Positions 45,381-54,694 of a stretch of 61,693 nucleotides of DNA are shown in pieces. The notes below the pieces were generated by a model that saw nothing but the letters and a program-made list of their open reading frames with translations, was not told the DNA's origin and ran no database searches. The DNA comes from Alistipes senegalensis (GTDB taxonomy: Bacteria; Bacteroidota; Bacteroidia; Bacteroidales; Rikenellaceae): the NCBI GenBank assembly GCA_023665825.1, contig JAMPDE010000001.1:64544-126236 (forward strand), written 5' to 3'. Numbering within the stretch: position 1 is the first letter of the stretch; the number at the start of each line of letters is the position of its first letter. The position numbers were made by a program, and so were the translations under genes.

Positions 45381-47474
45381 ATGAACAAATCGCTGATTTG
45401 CATAAGTGCAGGGCTGCTGCTGGCAGCATGCACGCAAGTGCAGGCACCCATCGACCGCAAATCGCTCGTCGGGCGAAACAATCCGGTAATCGAACGCCTC
45501 GATACGCTGGCCTCGCTCACGGTAGGCAACGGCGAATTCGCTTTTACGGTCGATGCGACGGGATTGCAGACCTTTCCCGAACGATACCGCAACGGCGTGC
45601 CGCTCGGCACGCAAAGCCAATGGGGCTGGCACTGTTTTCCGAATTTCCGCTACTTCGTTCACCGCGAAACCCTGCGCGACTACGATTTCGGACGCGGCCG
45701 CATGGAACCCTACTCCGTACAATTCAACGAACCGGGCCGCAAACACGATGCGGCGGACTGGTATCGGGTCAATCCGCACCGGCTGCATCTCGGTGTCATC
45801 GGGTTCGACGGAGTAACGCCGGACGACATCGACGACATCCACCAACGGCTCGACCTGTGGAACGGCCGAATCGAATCGCGTTTCACGGCGCGCGGCGAAG
45901 AGGTCGCCGTGACGACCGTCTGCCATCCCGACGAGGACATGGTGGCCGCCGACATCCGCACGGCAGCAGGACTGCCCGTCGTCATCCGCTTCCCCTACCC
46001 GACGGGCGGACACTGCGACGACGCCTGCGACTGGACGAAAGATTGGTGGCACCGTTCGGACATCGTGGAACAGAACAAGACACACGCCGTGATCCGTCGC
46101 ACGCTCGACGAAACGACCTATTACGTCGCACTGGATTTCACGGGAGCAGAGCTTCGCAAGGCCGGCCGCAACCGTTTCGTACTGACCCCGACGGCCGACC
46201 ACTACACCCTCCGGGCGGAATTCCTGCCCGAAGCACCCGCAGAGACCCTGCCGACGTTCGATGCCACGCTTGCGGCGGCGAGCGCCTATTGGCAGGGCTA
46301 CTGGCAAGAGGGCGCGGCAGTCGATTTCAGCGGATGCACCGACCCGCGCGCACAAGAACTGGAACGCCGTGTCGTGCTGTCGCAATACCTGTTGGGCGTG
46401 CAATGCGCCGGAAGCTACCCGCCGCAGGAAACGGGGCTGACCTACAACTCGTGGTTCGGCAAGTTCCATTTGGAGATGATTTGGTGGCACGAAGCGCAAT
46501 TCGCCCTGTGGGGACGCGAAAAACTCCTCGCCCGTGCGCTCGAATGGTACGCGACGGTCGAACCCGTAGCCCGCGAAATCGCCGAGCGGCAGGGATTCGA
46601 CGGCATCCGCTGGATGAAGATGACCGACCCGTCGGGTACGGAAGCACCGTCGAAAGTGGGCTCGTTCCTCATCTGGCAGCAGCCGCACCTGATTTACTTG
46701 GCCGAACTCGTTTACCGTGCGAATCCCTCCGACGCGTTTTTGCGGAAATACTACGAACTCGTGCAGGAAACGGCAAAATTCATGGCATCGTTCGCGACCT
46801 ACGACGAACTGAACGACCGCTATGTGCTGAAAGGCATCATTCCGGCGCAGGAGACCCTGCGGGCCGCCGAAACGGTCAATCCGCCGTTCGAGTTGTCGTA
46901 CTGGCACTTCGCGCTCTCCGTCGCCCAGCAGTGGCGCGAGCGGACGGGCAGACCGCGCGAGGCGGAATGGGATGCGATCATCGCCAAACTCTCGCCGCTG
47001 GCCGAAAAGGACGGGCTCTATCTCGCGGCCGAAACCGCACCGGAAACCTACACGGACATCCGCTTCACTTCGGACCACATGGCCGTGCTGGGGGCCGTCG
47101 GGATTCTCCCCGCATCGCCTCTCGTGCAGGAAGCGACCATGCACGAAACGTTCGACTGGATCTATGCCCACTGGAACTGGGACAAGACATGGGGCTGGGA
47201 CTACCCGATGACGGCCATGAACGCCGTGCGCATGGGCGAACCGCAGAAAGCGGTGGATGCCCTGCTGATGGAGAAACGCACGAACACCTATCTGCCCAAC
47301 GGCCACAACTACCAAGACGCCCGTCTGCGCTGCTACCTGCCCGGCAACGGCGGACTGCTCACGACCGTCGCGCTGATGTGCGCCGGCTGGGACGGGTGCG
47401 AAGTCGCCAATCCGGGATTCCCGAAAGACGGCACGTGGGAAGTCCGCTGGGAAGGTCTGAAACCGATGCCGTGA
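45381..47474 (+). CDS. Putative (alpha/alpha)6-barrel glycoside hydrolase, lipoprotein
   Basis: A 697-residue lipoprotein (signal ending LLAAC). An N-terminal beta-sandwich (about 30-290) is followed by an (alpha/alpha)6-barrel-like region (about 310-640) with repeated aromatic-rich helices, for example NSWFGKFHLEMIWWHEAQFA and WNWDKTWGWDYPMTAMNA. The layout resembles GH65/GH95-type enzymes. I cannot assign the family with certainty. It stands first in the second transcription unit, 10 bases before the DUF4450-GH106 gene, so it should act on side chains of the same pectic substrate. Confidence 0.6.
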   Translation: MNKSLICISAGLLLAACTQVQAPIDRKSLVGRNNPVIERLDTLASLTVGNGEFAFTVDATGLQTFPERYRNGVPLGTQSQWGWHCFPNFRYFVHRETLRDYDFGRGRMEPYSVQFNEPGRKHDAADWYRVNPHRLHLGVIGFDGVTPDDIDDIHQRLDLWNGRIESRFTARGEEVAVTTVCHPDEDMVAADIRTAAGLPVVIRFPYPTGGHCDDACDWTKDWWHRSDIVEQNKTHAVIRRTLDETTYYVALDFTGAELRKAGRNRFVLTPTADHYTLRAEFLPEAPAETLPTFDATLAAASAYWQGYWQEGAAVDFSGCTDPRAQELERRVVLSQYLLGVQCAGSYPPQETGLTYNSWFGKFHLEMIWWHEAQFALWGREKLLARALEWYATVEPVAREIAERQGFDGIRWMKMTDPSGTEAPSKVGSFLIWQQPHLIYLAELVYRANPSDAFLRKYYELVQETAKFMASFATYDELNDRYVLKGIIPAQETLRAAETVNPPFELSYWHFALSVAQQWRERTGRPREAEWDAIIAKLSPLAEKDGLYLAAETAPETYTDIRFTSDHMAVLGAVGILPASPLVQEATMHETFDWIYAHWNWDKTWGWDYPMTAMNAVRMGEPQKAVDALLMEKRTNTYLPNGHNYQDARLRCYLPGNGGLLTTVALMCAGWDGCEVANPGFPKDGTWEVRWEGLKPMP

Positions 47475-47484
47475 CGCTCCGACG

Positions 47485-50400
47485 ATGAAACGCATGCTTC
47501 TTTTGTGGGCGGGTCTGGCAGCCGCAAGTGCGCCGGCCGTCGCCCAGAGCGTCAAACCGGCGGCCGTCAACGAAGACTATTCGTGGAACCTGCCGAGCAC
47601 CGAACCGCGCACGCTGCGCTACCGGCCGGCCGGCAACAGCGTCGAAATCGTCGACGGCACACGCAAATTCAACCGTGCGCTCTACGGGGCCCACACGGGA
47701 TTCCGCATGGAGTGCAGCGACCGGCCCGAATTCGGGCTCTACCTGCCCCGCATGGGCGGCAACCTGCGGTTCGACGTCGAGTGCAGCCACTGCACGGCCC
47801 GTTACGAAGCGGGGCGGATGCTTTACCGTCTGGATGACCGGATCGTCATCGAGGCGCAGGTGCTGCGGTCGGAAGATGCCGCGCTGTGGCGCATCGAGAA
47901 CACCGGCAGCCGGCCCGAACGCATCGGCATCGCGTTCGGCGGCGTGGCGGACAAGAAGTTCTACCGCGAGGGCGATTTGGGCGTGGACAAACCCGACTGC
48001 TTCGATTTCAAACCCGAATACTGCAAGGGCAACATTTATCGGGTCGACGGATGCAACGTCTCGGTGGAGTACGGCGTCAAACAGCGGGCGGTACTCCGGC
48101 TGACCCTGCCGACCGACGAAATCCGCATCACGGAACATCCGGCTTTGCGGGCGACGCTGACGCTCGAGCCGGGCGAAGTGCGCTACATGGCCGTTTATCC
48201 CGATGCGACGCAGGCGGACTGTTCCAGCGACCATGCTTTGGCCGACCGCTTTGCGGAAGCCGAAGCGCAACGCGCCGAACTGGCGCAGTCGCTCCGCATC
48301 CGCACGCCCGACCCCTACATCACGCCTGTCGGCGAAGCGTTGGCACTGGCTGCAGACGGCATCTGGAGCGGCGAAGCATGGCTGCACGGAGCCGTAGGCT
48401 GGCGCACGCCGTACAGCGGCTGGCGTGGGGCCTACGCGGGCGATGCGCTGGGCTGGCACGACCGTGCGCGCAAACATTTCGACACCTACGCGGCCAACCA
48501 GATTACGGACACGCCGCCCGTATACGCCCATCCGCGTCAGGATACGACGCTCAACTTGGCGCGGGCCGAAAAACGCTGGGGCACGCCGATGTACAGCACG
48601 GGCTACCTCACGCGCCGTCCAGGCAAGACGGACGAAATGTCGCATTACGACATGAATCTGTGCTACATCGACGAACTGCTGCGCCATTTGGCATGGACGG
48701 GCGACAAGGAGTACGCCCGCCGGATATTTCCGGTCATCGAGCGGCACTTGGCGTGGGAAAAACGCAACTACGACCCCGACGGCGACCACCTCTACGACGC
48801 CTATTGCTGCATTTGGGCGAGCGACGCGCTCTACTACACGGCCGGAGCCGTGACACACTCGTCGGCCTATAACTATTATGCCAACTGCAAGGCGGCCGAA
48901 ATCGCCGAACTGATAGGGCTCGACCCGACGCCTTACCGCGCGGAAGCGGATGCCATTCTTGCGGCAATGAACGAGGTGCTGTGGATGAACGAGCGCGGCC
49001 ATTGGGCCGAATACCGCGACTTCATGGGGCACAAGCGGCTACACCCCGATGCGGCGGTGTGGACGATCTACCACGCCATCGACTCGGAAACGGCCGACCC
49101 GTTCCAAGCCTACGCGGCGACACGCTATGTCGACACCGAAATCCCGCACATCGCCGTCACGGCCGAAGGGTTGCAGGGCGACTACGCCGTCGTCTCGACC
49201 ACCGACTGGAAACCCTATTCGTGGAGCATCAACAACGTGGCCGTTGCCGAAACGATGCACACCGCACTGGCCTACTGGCAGGCGGGACGGCCGGAGGAGG
49301 CGTTCCGGCTGATGAAAAGCACCGCGCTGGACAACATGTACATGGGCGCTTCGCCGCTCAACTTCGGACAAATCAGCCACTACGACGCCGCACGGGGCGA
49401 GTGCTACCGCGACTTCGGCGACCCGATCGGCGTTTGGAGCCGTGCGCTGGTCGAGGGGCTGTACGGCATCCGTCCCGACGCGCTGCACGGGCGGCTGACG
49501 CTCCGACCTGGATTCCCCGCCGCGTGGAACGAAGCCGAAATCTCGATGCGCGACATCGCCTACACGTTCCGCCGCGACGGAAAACGCGACGAATACCGCA
49601 TCGAACAGCGGTTCGCTGCACCGCTCGCCATCCAGCTGGAAGTACCGGCACGCGGAGCGGTCGAGCGCGTGACGGTCAACGGCAAACCGGCCCGCTGGAG
49701 TACGGTCGAACCCTCCGTCGAACGGGCGGTCATCGCTGTCGAAACGGGCACCGAACCGCAGGCGACCGTCGAAATCGTGTGGGGAACCTTCGCCAAAGCA
49801 CGGCCGACGGGAGCCGAACGGCGCACAGGATATACGCTGTTCCGCGAAGTGGCGGCGGACGGCCTGCGCTGGTGGCATCCCGAAGAGTTGCCCCGCCCCG
49901 AAAAACCGGTGCCGCCGGCAGGATTCGACGACATCCGTTCCGAAAAATGCGAACCCGTCGCGATGGACTACAACGCATCGGTGAGCGATATTTTCAAGAA
50001 CCGCTACCTCTCGCCGCGCCCGCCCTACACGACGCTGCAACTGCCCGCGCAGGGCATCGGCGAATGGTGCCACCCGACGCAGACGGCCGAAATCGACGAC
50101 AGCGGCCTGCGGGCACTCGTCGGAGCGGACAGCCTGCTGCACACGTCGCTCGGCATCCCGTTCCGCACGCCGCGCACGGGCGAGAACATCCGCTACACCT
50201 CGCTGTGGGACAATTATCCCGACAAGGCCGAAATCCCGCTGCACGGCCGGGCGACGCACGCCTATCTGATGCTGGCAGGTTCGACAAACCACATGCAGTA
50301 CGGCATGGCGAACGGCGTCGTACGCATCCGTTATGCCGACGGCACGGAGCAGGCGGTCGAACTGATCAACCCAACGACGTGGGTGCCCGTCGAACAGGAT

Positions 50401-53400
50401 ATTTACTATGACGAGGGGGCGTTCCGACCCGAAGCGGGCACCGTACCGCCTTATCGTATCCACTTCAGCACGGGGCGCATCAGCCGCCGGCTGGGCGACG
50501 AACTGGGCATCGAAGGCGTTTACGGCCGTCTGATCGACGGCGGAGCGGGCATGCTGCTGGATGTTCCGCTCGACCCGACCCGCGAACTCGACCGTCTGGA
50601 GCTGGAAACCCTGTCGAACGATGTGGTAATCGGAGTGATGGCCGTGACGCTGCAACGGGCCGAATGCGACCCGCGCCCCGAACACAAGCCCTACGTCCGC
50701 TGGTGGTGGCTGGGCAGTGCGGTCGACCGCGAGGGGCTGGACTACAACCTCACGGAGTTCGCGCGCAAGGGAATCGGCGGGGTCGAAATCACGCCGATCT
50801 ACGGGGTCAAGGGCAACGAAGCAAACGATTTGGCCTACCTCTCGCCCGCGTGGATGGAAGCCTACCGCTACACTGTCGAACGCGGAGCGGAACTGGGCGT
50901 GCAGGTCGACATGAGCAACTGTACGGGCTGGCCGTTCGGCGGGGCTTGGGTCACGACCGACGACAGCGCGCAGAAATACATCTTGGAGCAGCATACGCTG
51001 CACGGGAGCGAACGGCTGGAAGAACCGCTGCGTCCGTCCGACGAAAAGCAACGCGCGGTAGCGACGCTCGAAGCGTTGCAGGCGGTGAGCGACAAGGGGC
51101 GGCGGCTCGACCTGACGGCGCGGGTCGATGCCGACGGGATACTCGACTGGCAAGCCCCTGCCGGCGAGTGGACGCTCTATGCGCTCTATGCGGGCCGCAC
51201 GTTCCAAAAAGTCAAACGGGCTGCACCGGGCGGCGAGGGCTATGTGCTGAACCACTACAACCGCGCGGCCGTCGAACGCTATCTGGCGCATTTCGACGAA
51301 GCGTTCGCCGCGACGGACGCCGTATGGCCCGATACCTTTTTCAACGATTCGTTCGAGGTCTACGGCGCGAGCTGGGACACGACCCTGCTCGCCGAATTCG
51401 AGCGCGCACACGGCTACCGGTTGCAGGACTATCTGCCCGAATTCGCGGCCGAAGGAGCCGACGACCGCTCGGCACGCATCGTGCGCGACTACCGGCAGAC
51501 GCTGGCCGATCTGCTCCTGCGCAACTTCACGACCGTATGGGCCGACTGGGCGCACGGACACGGCAGCCGCGTCCGCAATCAGGCGCACGGCTCGCCCGGA
51601 AACATCTTCGACTTCTATGCGGCGGTCGACATTCCCGAATGCGAATCGTTCGGACGCACGGAGTTCGCCCTGCCGGGCCTGCGCCGCGACCCCGACGCCA
51701 AGCACAGCGACGCCGATCCGGCGGTGCTGAAATTCGCCTCGTCGGCGGCCCATGTCACGGGCAAACGGCTCACATCGTGCGAAACGCTGACGTGGCTCAC
51801 CGAACACTTCCGCACCTCGCTGGCCGCCTGCAAACCCGAAATCGACCAGATACTGGCGTCGGGCGTCAACCACGTCTATTTTCACGGCGCACCCTACTCG
51901 CCCAAAGGGGTCGCGTTTCCCGGCTGGCTGTTCTATGCCTCGATCAACCTGTCGCCTACGGCTCCGCTGTGGCACGACGCGGGAGCCATGCTCGGCTACG
52001 TGAGCCGCTGTCAGGAGTTCCTGCAAGCGGGCGAATCCGACAACGACGTGCTGCTCTACATCCCGATGGAGGATATAAGCAATGCGCAACGGGGCCGCAA
52101 TCTGTTGCTGTTCGACATCCACAAAATGGAGCGGACGATGCCCGGACTGAAACGCACGATGAACACGCTGGTGCGCAGCGGCTACGATGCCGACTATATA
52201 TCGGACCGCTATCTGGCCGGTGCCCACACGGAAAACGGGGCCATCGTCACCGAAGGCGGCGCACGCTACAAGGCGCTCGTCCTGCCCCATTGCCGGTTGA
52301 TTCCGGCCGAAACGCTCGCCAAAGTGCTGTCGCTGGCCCGCGAGGGGGCGACGGTCGTCTTTCTCGGCTCCTACCCCGACGACGTGCCGGGCTACGGAAA
52401 ACTCGAAAAACGTCGCAAATCCCTGCGTCGGCTGACGCGCCGATTGCCCGCGACCGATTTCGCCGCGACGACGGCCCACCGCTTCGGCAAGGGACAGCTG
52501 CTGACGGGCAGCCGATTGGAAGAACTGCTCGCCGAAACGGGAGCCGTTCGCGAACCGCTGAAAGACAAGGGTTGCCAGCTGGTGCGCCGTGCGGATGCGA
52601 CGGGCAAACGCTATTTCGTGTCGCTGCTGAACGGCTCGGCCATCGACGGCTGGGTCGAATTGGGCACGACAGCCTCAAACGTCGTTTTCACCGATCCGCT
52701 GACCGGCCGCCGCGCGAAAGCTCGCAGCCGCCGGAATGCCGCCGGAACGCAGGTCTATCTGCAACTGCAACCCGGCCAATCGCTGCTCATCGAAACGACG
52801 GGGCAGGCGGACGCCGCACTGCCTGAATGGGGCTGCTACGCACCGCAAGGCACGGTCGTCGAGGGAACGGACTGGCACCTCGATTTCCCGCAATCGCTGC
52901 CGACGGTCGAGCAACAATTCGCCATCGGCGAACCGCATTCGTGGACGACGCTCCAACCGATAGCCGAAATGCCGGACAAAACGGTGCGCATCGCAGATGA
53001 CGAAAAACTGCTGCAACCGGCGAACCGCACCGGCCGCACGCCCGAAGAGGAACGAGCCCTCGCCGATTTGATGCGGCTGTGCGGCACGGGCCGCTACACG
53101 GGTGTGTTCCGGGTCGAATCGCCCGCAACAGCCGACGCATGGCGGCTGCAATTGGGCACGGTCTACGAATCGGCCCGCGTGCGGGTCAACGGCCGCAACG
53201 CGGGCACGGCGTGGTCGGTACCGTTCGAGCTGGACGTAACCCCGCTGCTCGTGGCGGGCGACAACCGCATCGAAATCGAGGTAACGAACCTGCCCGCCAA
53301 CCTCATCGCCGACTTCGACCGTCGCGGCGTGGAGTGGCGCATCTTCAAGGATGCCAACGTGGTCAGCAGCAAGGACGGCCGGCTGCTGAAAACCGACGAC

Positions 53401-53523
53401 TGGCAATTAGAACCGGCCGGACTGGAAGGGCCGGTGGTGCTGCGTCCGATGCGCAAGCTCGAACCGGCAAGCAAACCGGCGGAACCAGCAACAAAACCGA
53501 CAACAGAACCGGCCGACAAATAA
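47485..53523 (+). CDS. DUF4450 - GH106 alpha-L-rhamnosidase fusion
   Basis: A 2012-residue exported protein (signal peptide about 1-20) joining two complete enzyme-sized units. Residues about 25-1060 match the DUF4450 family of PUL proteins: a beta-sandwich, an (alpha/alpha)6 barrel around GWRTPYSGWRGAYAGDALGW, and a C-terminal beta domain. Residues about 1070-1985 are a GH106 alpha-L-rhamnosidase, with VRWWWLGSAVDREGL, GIGGVEITPIYGVKG and CTGWPFGGAWV, then a terminal galactose-binding-like domain (GNAGTAWSVPFELDVTP-type). A low-complexity Pro/Lys/Thr tail ends it. These families usually occur as separate genes. The reading frame is unbroken over 6 kb. Confidence 0.85.
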   Translation: MKRMLLLWAGLAAASAPAVAQSVKPAAVNEDYSWNLPSTEPRTLRYRPAGNSVEIVDGTRKFNRALYGAHTGFRMECSDRPEFGLYLPRMGGNLRFDVECSHCTARYEAGRMLYRLDDRIVIEAQVLRSEDAALWRIENTGSRPERIGIAFGGVADKKFYREGDLGVDKPDCFDFKPEYCKGNIYRVDGCNVSVEYGVKQRAVLRLTLPTDEIRITEHPALRATLTLEPGEVRYMAVYPDATQADCSSDHALADRFAEAEAQRAELAQSLRIRTPDPYITPVGEALALAADGIWSGEAWLHGAVGWRTPYSGWRGAYAGDALGWHDRARKHFDTYAANQITDTPPVYAHPRQDTTLNLARAEKRWGTPMYSTGYLTRRPGKTDEMSHYDMNLCYIDELLRHLAWTGDKEYARRIFPVIERHLAWEKRNYDPDGDHLYDAYCCIWASDALYYTAGAVTHSSAYNYYANCKAAEIAELIGLDPTPYRAEADAILAAMNEVLWMNERGHWAEYRDFMGHKRLHPDAAVWTIYHAIDSETADPFQAYAATRYVDTEIPHIAVTAEGLQGDYAVVSTTDWKPYSWSINNVAVAETMHTALAYWQAGRPEEAFRLMKSTALDNMYMGASPLNFGQISHYDAARGECYRDFGDPIGVWSRALVEGLYGIRPDALHGRLTLRPGFPAAWNEAEISMRDIAYTFRRDGKRDEYRIEQRFAAPLAIQLEVPARGAVERVTVNGKPARWSTVEPSVERAVIAVETGTEPQATVEIVWGTFAKARPTGAERRTGYTLFREVAADGLRWWHPEELPRPEKPVPPAGFDDIRSEKCEPVAMDYNASVSDIFKNRYLSPRPPYTTLQLPAQGIGEWCHPTQTAEIDDSGLRALVGADSLLHTSLGIPFRTPRTGENIRYTSLWDNYPDKAEIPLHGRATHAYLMLAGSTNHMQYGMANGVVRIRYADGTEQAVELINPTTWVPVEQDIYYDEGAFRPEAGTVPPYRIHFSTGRISRRLGDELGIEGVYGRLIDGGAGMLLDVPLDPTRELDRLELETLSNDVVIGVMAVTLQRAECDPRPEHKPYVRWWWLGSAVDREGLDYNLTEFARKGIGGVEITPIYGVKGNEANDLAYLSPAWMEAYRYTVERGAELGVQVDMSNCTGWPFGGAWVTTDDSAQKYILEQHTLHGSERLEEPLRPSDEKQRAVATLEALQAVSDKGRRLDLTARVDADGILDWQAPAGEWTLYALYAGRTFQKVKRAAPGGEGYVLNHYNRAAVERYLAHFDEAFAATDAVWPDTFFNDSFEVYGASWDTTLLAEFERAHGYRLQDYLPEFAAEGADDRSARIVRDYRQTLADLLLRNFTTVWADWAHGHGSRVRNQAHGSPGNIFDFYAAVDIPECESFGRTEFALPGLRRDPDAKHSDADPAVLKFASSAAHVTGKRLTSCETLTWLTEHFRTSLAACKPEIDQILASGVNHVYFHGAPYSPKGVAFPGWLFYASINLSPTAPLWHDAGAMLGYVSRCQEFLQAGESDNDVLLYIPMEDISNAQRGRNLLLFDIHKMERTMPGLKRTMNTLVRSGYDADYISDRYLAGAHTENGAIVTEGGARYKALVLPHCRLIPAETLAKVLSLAREGATVVFLGSYPDDVPGYGKLEKRRKSLRRLTRRLPATDFAATTAHRFGKGQLLTGSRLEELLAETGAVREPLKDKGCQLVRRADATGKRYFVSLLNGSAIDGWVELGTTASNVVFTDPLTGRRAKARSRRNAAGTQVYLQLQPGQSLLIETTGQADAALPEWGCYAPQGTVVEGTDWHLDFPQSLPTVEQQFAIGEPHSWTTLQPIAEMPDKTVRIADDEKLLQPANRTGRTPEEERALADLMRLCGTGRYTGVFRVESPATADAWRLQLGTVYESARVRVNGRNAGTAWSVPFELDVTPLLVAGDNRIEIEVTNLPANLIADFDRRGVEWRIFKDANVVSSKDGRLLKTDDWQLEPAGLEGPVVLRPMRKLEPASKPAEPATKPTTEPADK

Positions 53524-53555
53524 CAACTCCGACGAAACCGAAAACAGATAACGAA

Positions 53556-54692
53556 ATGAAAAAACTGCTTGTATCCCTGCTTGCACTGGCATCCGTTGCG
53601 ACGACGAGCGTGCAGGCGCAACCGATCCCGTCGCAGGACGAAACGCTCGCCGCGATGCGCCGGGTGAACGATTACTTCATGAAGAAGTACGCCGACCCGA
53701 CGGCCGAAATGCCCTACTGGTCGCGCAAGAAATCGTACGAATCGAACATCTGGACGCGCGCCGTCTACTACGAAGGGCTGATGGCCCTCTACTCGGTCTA
53801 CCCCGAAAACCGCTACTACGACTATGCCTGCGCGTGGGCCGATTTCCACCGCTGGGGCATGCGCAAGGACAACACCGCGACGCGCAATGCCGACAACTAC
53901 TGCTGCGGGCAGACCTATATCGACCTCTACGAACTGGAACCCGAACCGCACCGCCTGACGAAGACCCTCGCCTGCATGAACATGCTGGTCAACACGCCGC
54001 AGGTCGACGACTGGACGTGGATCGACGCCATCCAGATGGGCATGCCCGTATTGGTGAAACTGGGCAAACTGAAAAACGACCCGCGCTACGCCGAAAAAGC
54101 GTGGGAGATGTACGCATGGACGCGCAACACGCTGGCCGGAGGGCTCTACAACCCGAAAGAGGGGCTGTGGTGGCGCGACAAGGATTTCGTACCGCCCTAC
54201 AAGGAACCCAACGGCCGGAACTGCTACTGGTCGCGCGGCAACGGCTGGGTCGTGGCGGCACTGGTGCGCGTACTGCAAGAACTGCCCGCCGACGCGCCGC
54301 ATCGGGCGGCCTACGTCGCCGATTTGCAGGCGATGTGCAAGGCGGCCAAAGCCTGCCAGCGCGAGGACGGATTCTGGAACGTCAGCATGCACGACGAATC
54401 GAACTACGGCGGCAAGGAGACGACGGGCACCGCGCTGTTCGTCTACGGCATGGCGTGGGGCATCAACAACGGCGTGCTCGACCGCAAGGAGTATCTGCCG
54501 GCGACGGTCAAGGCGTGGAACGCCATCGTGACCGAAGCGGTGCATCCGAACGGATTCTTGGGCTACGTGCAGGGCACGGGCAAGGAACCGAAAGACGGCC
54601 AACCGGTGGCGTACGATTCGGTACCCGATTTCGAGGACTACGGCACGGGGTGCTTCCTGCTGGCCGGCTCGGAAATCTATAAACTGCAATAG
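53556..54692 (+). CDS. GH105 unsaturated glycuronyl hydrolase (second copy)
   Basis: A 378-residue (alpha/alpha)6-barrel enzyme with a signal peptide (MKKLLVSLLALASVATTSVQAQ). GH105 hallmarks are TWIDAIQMGMPVLVKLG (catalytic Asp, about 155), YWSRGNGWVVAALVRVL near 230 and GTALFVYGMAWGINNG near 290. It is only distantly similar to the GH105 at 29219, suggesting another linkage or uronate specificity. It lies 32 bases after the GH106 fusion and 2 bases before the GH2 gene. Confidence 0.9.
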   Translation: MKKLLVSLLALASVATTSVQAQPIPSQDETLAAMRRVNDYFMKKYADPTAEMPYWSRKKSYESNIWTRAVYYEGLMALYSVYPENRYYDYACAWADFHRWGMRKDNTATRNADNYCCGQTYIDLYELEPEPHRLTKTLACMNMLVNTPQVDDWTWIDAIQMGMPVLVKLGKLKNDPRYAEKAWEMYAWTRNTLAGGLYNPKEGLWWRDKDFVPPYKEPNGRNCYWSRGNGWVVAALVRVLQELPADAPHRAAYVADLQAMCKAAKACQREDGFWNVSMHDESNYGGKETTGTALFVYGMAWGINNGVLDRKEYLPATVKAWNAIVTEAVHPNGFLGYVQGTGKEPKDGQPVAYDSVPDFEDYGTGCFLLAGSEIYKLQ

Positions 54693-54694
54693 CG

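Noticed and set aside
49039-52479. Minus-strand frame of more than 1100 codons opposite the GH106 fusion (similar long antisense frames at 36326-39592, 41625-44756 and 45240-47570)
   Set aside because: Antisense shadows caused by strong GC bias at third codon positions; the translations are Arg/His/Val-rich with no motifs.
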